Shown here in pieces: positions 54,930 through 64,000 of a stretch of 64,000 bases of DNA (position 1 is its first letter; each line of letters begins with the position of its first letter). Both the position numbers and the translations under genes were made by a program. The notes beneath the pieces are model-generated. The model ran no database searches, was not told the origin of the DNA, and saw only the letters and a list, made by a program, of their open reading frames with translations. Where the stretch lies: the NCBI RefSeq assembly GCF_047511655.1, contig NC_133390.1, forward strand, positions 115,486,083 through 115,550,082, in the 5' to 3' direction. The stretch is from Castor canadensis (Eukaryota; Chordata; Mammalia; Rodentia; Castoridae).

Positions 54930-57260
54930 TTTTTTATTTCCAAGTAACAGCGATTGGAGACCCCATGGTTAGGAAAGATAAGAAACACTTCTGTTCCTCC
55001 TTTTCTGCTCCAAATGACTCCTTGCTTCTAAGAGATAGCATGTAGGGCTCTATAATTACTAATGTATTTAATTTTGTTATGGGTTAAGTGGGCTTTGAAA
55101 TTCACCTAACAGCCAAACCAATGCATGCTGTGTAGAATCCGCAGCAAAATCTGATCTGATTTAAACAGCTAACCTCCAGATAAGCCATGAGACACAATTT
55201 CTTTACGACGTTGCCGTTAGTCATCCACAGAAAAGAACTATTCTTAGTCTAGGAAATAAAACTGAATTTTGGTGCACCAATATATAAATAGCAAAGTTAA
55301 TAACATTAGAATTTCCATTTTCAAATATCTGTGATAGTGTAAGAAAAAAATCTAGCACAAGCAAAATAACCCTTCAGTATATAAATAAAATACAACAAAG
55401 TATGCGTTTCAAGATGCACGTTAATTTCCCATTGAATGGAGAAAGCTAAAAACAGTTTTTAGCTTTTGAACAGATTTTGTTCAAGATTGCTTGTGGCTTA
55501 ACAACAGTCTCATTTTATCTAGCTATCTCTAGTATCCAGAAACATGTCTACAATAAATGAAAGTCTCATTAGGTTGTGAGTGAATTAATGAATGAGTAAA
55601 TTAATACCTAGCATAATGCCATATGTAAAGTAGATTGTAAGAAAATATTTGTCAAATCAACAAAAATGTAATAAATACTAAATCAAAAGATTCAATTAAT
55701 AGAAGAAAATGATTCAGGTTGACTAACACATATACTAAATTAAAATGGCATGTCTTACATTACCGAGGATGGAAAAAATTTAAATGACCTTAAGAATTGC
55801 AAATTTTGTTTAGATATAATGAAATAGTCTATGGGAAAAAGTGGTAAAAATTTTTAAGAGATCACAAAAATGAATTTATATTCTCTGCTGTTAGAAATAG
55901 TCAGTAGTGGTCCATTTTCAAGGCAAGGCATTTAACCCTGGCCTCTTGCTTGTCCGTGAGCTTGTGGACGTTGAGGGAGGGCCAACTGATAACAGAACTT
56001 AAATCAGGATGGTTAATCATGACTCCATGAGGAAATGGGTAAAAACTGTGTATGTGCCAGAAAGCACATATCGCAGGGAGACCTTCCCACCACAAAGGGA
56101 GGCAGATAACTCTTAAAGCCCGCTTCTAAAATTTGACCAATCCCAAGAGATGCATAGTTTAAAATAACCCAATATGAAATTGAGGGGAGGAATGGAAAAT
56201 AACGTATACCCTATAGTACTCATTCAGTGAGGGACCAGGGAAGGGACTAGCACACTACAGAATATAATTCTTGTTGTAATCGTTTTGAGTAAGTCTGCTC
56301 ACCAGGCACCTGATCTTGCAAGACTGCCATCAAAGTCTTGCTTTCACTGTAGTCCACACGTCTCTGAGTCCATTCTGTGCCTGGGCAGGTGAGCGTATTT
56401 GTGACATCTGCAAACCTTCAAGTTTAGATAAATACTGACTTATGGAGTACTGCTATTGATGTTCGTTGTTAAAATTTTAACCTCTGAAAACACAAGAAAA
56501 TAAAACTAACTCACTGATTAATATGTATTTTGAATATTTTAGCCTAACTCATGTTCTCCAAGATGTAACCATAGAATTAAGTTATGACAAAGTTAAACTC
56601 GGAGTTTGATATCTCTACTTCACACTTTTAAAGACTTCTAATGAATTATTCTTCCATGTCAAATCATTTAAATCCCTGAAATATGAAAAGTTTCATAAAT
56701 GCCTAGTTTTAATTCAGCTCAAGTCTACTCAGAAAACCACCATGCTAGGAGATTTTATGAATGAGTGGAACTTAATATACTTCAACTCTAATCAATACCT
56801 AAGGACAAACAGACTTTTCTGGTTAACTTTTCTTAAAATTGATTCAGGATTAAAGTTGTACCTGTACATATAAGGATTTATTTGTAATAAAAGGAACCAA
56901 GCACTTACTTCTTTCCAGTGCTTATTTCCAGTGTTAGTGCAGGTCATCACTGCAGAGAACAAGCCACTTTAAATCTATGTGTTCAGACTACTTTCTGGGT
57001 AAAAGCAGTTGGGTTTTTTTAGTAGTTGTTTTTATTTGTCTTAAAACTACCAATTTTAAGGAATGCTTCTCTTAAGCCTAAATGCACTGCAATTGTGTGA
57101 CCAAAGAGTTCACTGTTCATGCTCTCAGTAAGAACACTTTAAAAATACAAGTTATTTCTTTCTCACTTCAGCTTTTGCTTTTCCAAAGTAGATGCTACCA
57201 TCCATTTCCAGATCATCCTAACTCTTCCTAAGCTACGTTCTTGTATTAATGCACCAATAT
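54930..57260. other. AT-rich unique stretch
   Basis: No gene or repeat was recognised. Confidence 0.4.
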
Positions 57261-57770
57261 TAATACAGAGCTAGTAAGTACCTACTGTGGAGTAGGCACC
57301 TAAGAGGCTAGGACGAGGCCATCAGCAGTGCAGACAAGGTCATGAACTCTCAGAGACCTTCCATTTCAGAGGGGCCTGAGAGAGGTCATAGAAGAAGAGA
57401 TATTCTGTCACCAGATGAGGGGGTTCCCTCAAATTCCCAGTTGCATGCAAATCACAGCAACTTGAGATTCCCAAACATGTAAAGAATTTCAAGGTGTCAC
57501 ACACATAAGGGAGTCTAACAAGATGCAAGTTTTAGAAAATATTTATTTTAGTATAACAGGATAAAGGAGGGAGAAACAGTGCCTGCTCTCGATGCAGAAA
57601 ATGGGAGTGAAGATTCACAATGGTGGTCCTTACCTCGTCTTTTACTTTCCGTGCCAAGGGAATCCATGTGCTCCTGGTGATCCTGTCACCTAACAACCCC
57701 TCATGATTGGGCAGTGGTTCCAGGTGGCTAACATGGGTGCTGTTTACTACTTTAAAACATACAGATGTAA

Positions 57771-57942
57771 TCCTACTCAGGAGACAGAGATCATGAGGAT
57801 CAAGGTTTGAAGCCAGCCGGGCAAATAGTTGGTGAGACCCTATCTCGAAAAACCGTTCACAAAAATAGGGCTGGTGGAGTGGCTCAAGGTGAAGGCACTG
57901 AGTTCAAGTCCCAGTACCACAAACATAACAAAACAAAAAAAC
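57771..57942 (+). mobile_element. 7SL-ID dimeric SINE, 5'-truncated
   Basis: Starting inside the 7SL half at about ACAGATGTAATCCTACTCAG, it continues through GAGACCCTATCTCGAAAAAC to GGCTGGTGGAGTGGCTCAAG and GAGTTCAAGTCCCAGTACC with an A-rich tail. Confidence 0.88.
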
Positions 57943-58369
57943 ACAGAGACGGATGTAGGCCTACCCAAAGCACAGGCACAATCAGTGTTTTAGGGCTTTC
58001 TTTTGCTGGACATGCCTTTTATTTTTTCTATCTCTACCTATACAGGAGTCTGGCAGCTTCTTCACATGCCAAAGGGAAGGCAGACACAGACAGCCCACTA
58101 TGTCTCCCTGTTCAAGTCACTTAACATCTGAAAAGAGGTGGGAAAGGAGCGTTCTGCTTTGGTTTCAGTTTTTATTTCTGTACCAATGTCTGAGTCCGGC
58201 CCTTTTAATATTTATTAAAACTAATATAATTTCCTTGTCTCCTCATCTATCTAGTCTGCCTTAACTATACCAGTTAATGAGAAGTGCTAGGACCAAAGTA
58301 AAATACTGGTGATACCCTTCCATCCGGAGCTCAAAAGGCCTCTCTAAGCAGGGTCTAGTTAAGCTAACG

Positions 58370-58720
58370 TGTACCCAAACATCTGGGATGGGGCATTCCA
58401 GGGAGAGAGAAATGTCTGATGCAGAACACTTTAAGGAGGAGAAGCTTACAAAATAGCAGAGAGGGTATAAGACAGTGGTTAGAGATGAGGGCCTTAAAGG
58501 CAAAGATGAAGTACCTTGAACTCTTTTCTAATTGAAATAGGAACTCCTTGACATGTTTTAAACACAAGAGTGACCTATTCAGATTTAGGATTTACAGAGA
58601 TCACTCTGTCACTCTGTGAAGGAAAGGTTACAGTGGCACAAGACTGGGAGATAGCGCAGTCTAAGAGGGAGGAAGTAAGAGGGTTGGACAGAGTGGTCAG
58701 AGTAGACATGGAACAAAGTG
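58370..58720. mobile_element. ancient mammalian interspersed repeat, family not assigned
   Basis: GGGGCATTCCAGGGAGAGAG, GATGAGGGCCTTAAAGGCAA, CAAGAGTGACCTATTCAGAT and AGATCACTCTGTCACTCTGT resemble an old repeat found across placental genomes. I cannot name it securely. Confidence 0.35.
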
Positions 58721-59014
58721 GATGTATTTAAAAAAATTATTTGGAGGTAAGACAATAGAGATATATATGAAATGCATAAATACTATAGCATTTTAAAGGG
58801 TATGTTTTTGTTTTATTTCTAATGCCCCAATTGATATGATTAGGATTAGAATTCTAGTTCTATTGACCATTATGAACAAATTCATCATAAGATAAAAGTC
58901 TTCACAGAACAGCCTATGTAGACTCAGTTTCCTTTTTCTTTGGGCAAGAGAAAAAAGAAAACTCATACCACCATCTCTCTGAACAGTTTGGAATGTTTTT
59001 ATAAGATGTATGAT

Positions 59015-59125
59015 TTATGGCTTGCCTCTGAGCTTTTTAAGAGCAGGGACAGAGTTAAATTTGTCTTCCTATCACCTAGGCTTAGCACAGAAGGCACAGT
59101 AGATTCCCGATGAATATATGTGTTA
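59015..59125 (+). mobile_element. L2 LINE 3' end
   Basis: GAGCTTTTTAAGAGCAGGGA, CCTATCACCTAGGCTTAGCA and GGCACAGTAGATTCCCGATG follow the L2 3' consensus. Confidence 0.55.
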
Positions 59126-59724
59126 ACAGTGCCAGTGCAGTCTGTGATCAGAAGACTTCCAAATTCTTTGTATCCCACCAAGAAGAATCCATGGCAGGAC
59201 ATGTAGGTATAAAGGGAATTTATTAAAAGTTAGGGAAGGGAAATACAAATGGAAGCATGGTGAGGCCCAGGTAGAAACCAGGAGCCAAGAGAGTGTGTTT
59301 CTGCTCTTCAGGTGCTTTTAAACAATAACCTATGGGAAGAGGAGAACAAGGAGATTCCCACACAATAATTACTGAGTGGGGAGGAGGATGGGCAGTTCCC
59401 AGCCAGGAGAGGGTGGTTCCTGAGAGGAGAATGGTTAATCTAAGATGTAATATTTTTCTATGAGCCCCTAATTTAGACTGCTTCACATACACAATAGGAA
59501 TGCAGCTACCAACCCTAAATTTCACTTGTACCTTTTCTACTTACATAAGGACTTCTTCAAATATGTCGCATTTGCTATTCTGCCACTTGGAAGATTCTCT
59601 GTTTCACAATAAATTATGTTTGCATTTGTATAAGAGGCGTCTGATGATGAACATTTTAAAGATACTTAACTAGATTAATGCCAGTGCCAGTGTATGGATA
59701 ACTTTGCTTACGTTTTGTGACAAG

Positions 59725-60115
59725 TCTGCTAGAGCTGCGCCATTACAGACATCAAGGACTGGGCAGCTCGAACAACAAAATTTACTTTCTCACAGTTCTG
59801 GAGGCTGAAATGCAAGATCCAGGGATCAGAGGTCTGTTTTCTACTAAGCCCCTGCTCCTGGGCTTGTATATGGCAGCCATCTTACTGTGTCCTCACAGGT
59901 CTTTCCCCTATGTGTGCACACCCCTGGTGACTTTGTCTAGACTTCCTCAATTACAGGAACCAGTCCGATTGGATCAGAGACTACTCTAACAGCTTCATTT
60001 AACTTCAGCCTCCCTTTAAAGGACCTAGGTCCCAATATAATCACATTCTGACATGCAGGGGGGTGTTAGGCCTTCAACATGATTTGTTGGGGTGGGGCAC
60101 AATTCAATTTATGAC
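59725..60115 (-). mobile_element. MLT1-type MaLR LTR
   Basis: On the plus strand TTCTCACAGTTCTGGAGGCT, TTACTGTGTCCTCACAGGTC, CCAATATAATCACATTCTGA and AATTCAATTTATGACA are the complement of the MLT1 LTR in correct order. The frame at 59,717-59,989 is incidental. Confidence 0.8.
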
Positions 60116-60119
60116 ATTC

Positions 60120-61630
60120 CTTTTTCAGAAACACTAATTCATTAGCAATAACAAAATAGATACCATATTTTAGTGATGAGTATACGCTAGCAGAACGTAA
60201 CAATAAATACACATTCAGTCTCTGACCTCAGCTCCTGGCACGAGGGCTTGGAAGCCCTTGAGTGCTGGGGTAAGAGAAGCATCTTTTATTATTCACTATA
60301 ATCTCTTTCAACTCCTTCGTTTATAGCAATGATGTGAGTCTTGAATGAAAGGTTGGGTGTCAGGGAAACATCCGTGTAGTTAAAGGGTTGGAATTTTCAG
60401 TCCTTCCCCAGGGCCTAGAGACTGGCTTAGGTGAGGAGGTAAGGATGAAGGTAATCACCAATGGCTAATAAATTGATCAATCATAGTAAGGCAGGAGAGA
60501 TAGATGAAGAGACAGGGAAATTACATTATTTTTAATAAATATTAAAAGTGCTAGACTCAGAAATCAGAACCAGATAGTAAACTAAACAAAAAACAAACAA
60601 AACAGCCAGCTTCCCACCTTGTATATGTTAAGTTACAGGAATAGGGAGAGACAGGGGCTCTCTGCATCTGCCAGAGCTTGTTTGGAGGTTCTAGCAGGGG
60701 AGCACAGTTACTCCTATACCCTTAAATGGAAGATGGTCATCCAGCCTCTATGGGGGATGGTCATCCAGCATGCAGCTTTGGGAGGTATGCACACAGAGCT
60801 TTGAGGGTCACACAACTAGTCAGCAGATCAGCCAAATCAACCCTGGCGATCAGGAGGGTGACAGAGGTCGCAGATCACCCTCACATCCCTGCCTTTCCTT
60901 TGAGATGCTGATAATCTGCAAACTCTTCACTAATGGGTCTTTATCCAGAAAAATGGAAGGCATATTTTGCAAAGGGAAGTCCTAAAACTTACCTGTTGTC
61001 CCTGTGTTTTGGGTAGGCCTAGAACACATCTCTATGTTTTAAAATAATGAACAGCACCCATCTTAGCTACCTACCTAATCATTAGGGGTTGCTAGACCAC
61101 AGAGCCATGTGCACTGTCACAGCTCAGAAAGTATAAAGACCACAGATAAGAGCCACCACTTTCAGTCTTCACTCCTATTTCCTTGGAGAACAGAAAATGC
61201 TTCTCCTTCTTTTCCCTACTTTATCCTGTTATACTAAAATAAATCCTTGCTAAAACTTACACCTTGCGAGACTCCTTGTTGTGAGACACCTTAAAGGGCT
61301 TTCCATGTGTGGATCTTGGGCTTTCCACGTGTGACTTGACTTGGAAACAGGAAGCTGAGGGAAACCCCATATCCCTCATCCAGTGACATGAGTAGTTATA
61401 GGAAATTATTGAGCTTGAGAAGGGGCAATTGAGGACCCTGATTTGTAGCCAAGTATGTCAGAAGTGTGGTAAACTGGGGACTTGTAATTTCTGAAGTAAG
61501 GGGCATTCTTCTGGGACTCCAGGTTGGCTTCTGGGAAACCCAGTTGCTTTCCACAAGAATTGGAGGATGGCTTGATATGGAAAAGCCATACACTTGGTGG
61601 CAGAAGTTAGGTAGATACAGAAAAACATTT
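60120..61630. other. unique intergenic stretch
   Basis: A near-perfect duplication of GATGGTCATCCAGC lies at about 60,731-60,770, and CTTTCCACGTGTG-like words repeat at 61,299-61,333. No gene was recognised. Confidence 0.4.
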
Positions 61631-61636
61631 TACTTA

Positions 61637-61728
61637 GATTAGGGGTGAAGCGCAATGGCAGAGCACTTACATAGAACATGTGAGGCCCTGGGTCCTATAC
61701 CCATCACCACAAAACATAACAGAACAAA
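61637..61728 (+). mobile_element. ID-like tRNA SINE
   Basis: GGGGTGAAGCGCAATGGCAG, GCACTTACATAGAACATGTG and GGCCCTGGGTCCTATACCCA are a diverged full unit. Confidence 0.75.
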
Positions 61729-61763
61729 ATGTGAAATGTTTTTTGTCTTTCATCCAGACATTA

Positions 61764-61787
61764 ACACACACACACACACACACACAC
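61764..61787 (+). repeat. (CA)n microsatellite
   Basis: About 12 uninterrupted CA units. Confidence 0.95.
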
Positions 61788-61794
61788 CCCTTAA

Positions 61795-61905
61795 GGCAAA
61801 TAATGTTACTTACTTATTAGGAAACTGAGACTGAGAAGATAATTTAGCACTGATTCCAGAGATGGAGCTAGGACTGGAAAGCAGGTCTTGAAGACTTTAA
61901 GGAAT
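61795..61905 (-). mobile_element. MIR fragment
   Basis: TTAGGAAACTGAGACTGAGA, GATGGAGCTAGGACTGGAAA and CAGGTCTTG follow the complement of the MIR core. Confidence 0.55.
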
Positions 61906-62039
61906 GATCTTTTCACAACTACCTACTGCTGCCATCCTTACTAGGATTGTGTTGAATATATTTAATGAAATAGTGCGTGTAAATGACTTGGCACAGCGCC
62001 CAACACATAATGACTCAACAAATGTTAGTTGACTTCCCC

Positions 62040-64000
62040 TGACACTGTAGGCTTAAAGAACAATAGGATTTCAATCACTCAGCTTTTCTGGAATGTCCTT
62101 TGGCATACACGTGTTTAGAAGATCGGCTATAAAGATTATTTCTCTTGACTCAGTGTCAAATCCTGTTCATTGTTTCAGTAGATACCTCTATGTACATATG
62201 AATTCAGAGGAGCAAGATAGTGAAAGTGCTTTAAATTTAAAAATAGTTCTCACTATTCTAATGCTTAGCAACTAGCATTAAAAATGGAAAGACAGCACAG
62301 TAACATTTTTCTCTTTAAAGCTCCTTGTGTTCATAAAGCCAGCTCTTTGTGAGTGCTTTACAGCCTCAGGAATTAGGGAAATACATGTTAAACTCAAACA
62401 TAACAGCAAATTAATTAAGACCTCTGCTATGAATGGTACTTATCAGTTCATACTGATAGAAGGTTGATGATAAAGTGCAGATTAACTTTCTAAACAAAGA
62501 AACAAGTGAACCAAAAAGGAGTCTGAATTCCTTTTGTTATATAAATGCTGTCTCAAAATGGCAAATAGTAATAGTAAGCCACAGTTCGGATGCCAACAAA
62601 AATCGTATAACACTGGAGATGTGGCTGTTAGTTTAAATCAAGGGTCAATTAGTGGATTTATAGACATTCTAGAGATAGACAGCAAGCAATTTATCAGAAA
62701 ACGCCACTTTTCTGGAATTAACTAGTATGAATGCTTCAGCTATCTGAATCTCAACACCTGAGACTTGGCTAATTACCATACTAAATGTCAGAAGTGGTTT
62801 TTATCTGGGGAAATTCATGGTTTATTTATAAGGCATGATGACTGTTAGAAATGGGCCATCATTGGTGACTTAAAACATATTCATGCATTGCTAAGGTATT
62901 ATAGAGACTTTTTATCTTCATATTAATCCAATGAAGCCTAAAACCTGGGCAGTAGGGAGGAGACCCCAGGCTGGATTCTTAGACTCTTTTGTTTCTCTTC
63001 ATTGGATCTAAGGTTTATTAGCTGTCCAGGGCAGGCCATGAAGGACAGACTCCTGCCTGGTTGGTTTATTGTTCTGTCCATATTGAGTAAAGCTTCACGC
63101 AGAACATCTAAAGAACAAGAGTTTACATGTATTTGGTTAACAGAGCAGACTGTGAGAACTGTTTTTGAAACTCTTTGTTTGCTAAATATATGTCTATTTG
63201 TATGGCAAAATTGGGTTTGAGGTTTGCTTTCATGATAAAGTTGGAGTCAGCTCATTAGAGAGCCAATCCTTTCCTATCCAGTGTCTTTCAGAGTATGATA
63301 GAATTAAAAATTTGTGTCTAATCAAAGGAGTGTCAGTAAGTCACAGCAGCATTTTAGGGAATTATTTAATTTGATCTTTAGTTTTCCTATGGGAATGTTA
63401 AGATAGGTCATAGGAGAAAATTTAAACACCTGATTTTTATTCATCAAGCAATTCCAAGTAGGTCTTTAACAATAATAATCACAAGATCACCTTAATACTT
63501 TCCTTATTTCTTAGTTTTCTACTAACATTCTTCCCATCTTTCTAGAAAACAGAGGGGAAATTACAAAAAGCATGCTTGTGAATCTAAACATTATAAACTA
63601 AGGAAATGTTTTCTCACAGAGAGAAAAACAGAACTCAGTGCCATAGCCTTAGCTAAGGTCCATAAACCATTTTGCACAACAAACTGGGTTGGCAGAACTC
63701 AAAACGCTTCTGCCAAAATTTTTTCCATGCTATTTACAGCCATACATTCTATAAAAGGGATTTAATATATATGTTGCAAATGTTTTCTAAAATATATTTT
63801 ACTAGTAGACATTACAGGGCTGAGGTTCATGCCTGAACATTACCCCATAATAACACAAGTCATGAATGGTTTTAATTCAGCAGTCACTTCCCTAAGGCAT
63901 GATGGAGTGGAATTTACCTGCAAAGAAAATATTTATCACCAGTGAGATTTATTAAACCTGGTGACGTATGGAATGCTTAGGAATGTAGCATAGATTCTCC
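62040..64000. other. unique AT-rich stretch at the right edge
   Basis: It begins after a MIR/L2-like tail (about 61,975-62,035, with CAACAAATGTTAGTTGA). No gene or further repeat was recognised. Confidence 0.45.

Noticed and set aside
1-64000. CRISPR arrays, operons, phage or plasmid features
   Set aside because: No regularly spaced direct repeats, no prokaryotic gene density and clear mammalian repeats throughout.

Overview
The window is mammalian nuclear DNA, almost certainly from a rodent. It is AT-rich and non-coding apart from one small single-exon gene. It carries ancient mammalian repeats (MIR, L2, MER5, MLT1-like LTRs, L1), B1/7SL-type monomers, ID-like tRNA SINEs, and 7SL-plus-ID dimers whose 3' half reads like 'ggctggtggagtggctcaag'. 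B1 and ID elements are rodent-specific. The dimer wording reminds me of Castorimorpha (beaver, kangaroo rat group), but that rests on memory of repeat families and is tentative. No prokaryotic, plasmid, CRISPR or phage feature is present.

The only gene I can support is RAP2B, on the minus strand at 13,796-14,347 (183 codons plus stop). It is an intact intronless Ras-family GTPase with all nucleotide-binding motifs and a CVIL prenylation tail. Its 5' side (higher coordinates) is a CpG-rich domain of about 2.7 kb (roughly 13.7-16.4 kb) with GC boxes, a perfect ETS site, AP-1 sites and four equally oriented CCAAT boxes. Its 3' untranslated region runs leftward, probably to a strong tandem poly(A) signal at 11,030-11,003, giving a 3' UTR of about 2.8 kb. 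In the human genome RAP2B lies between P2RY1 and ARHGEF26. Neither neighbour is visible, so the rest looks like the surrounding gene desert.

Layout: 0-2.6 kb holds two MER5-type relics and a rare three-monomer 7SL array. From 2.6 to 18.07 kb no rodent SINE is visible, and this span includes RAP2B, its UTRs and promoter. From 18 to 36 kb there are scattered SINEs, MIRs and L1 tails. From 36 to 62 kb repeats are densest: L1 3' ends, five MaLR or ERV LTR candidates (one with a nested SINE and a clear target-site duplication), a 19-bp minisatellite and several microsatellites. From 62 to 64 kb the sequence is unique and AT-rich.

I found no new multi-gene system. The items most worth checking are a short hydrophobic ORF inside the RAP2B 3' UTR, a 5' leader ORF whose stop overlaps the RAP2B start codon (AUGA), the CCAAT-box array, and a dimeric SINE subfamily defined by a shared internal deletion. 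Repeat names come from memory of consensus sequences without a search, so boundaries are approximate.
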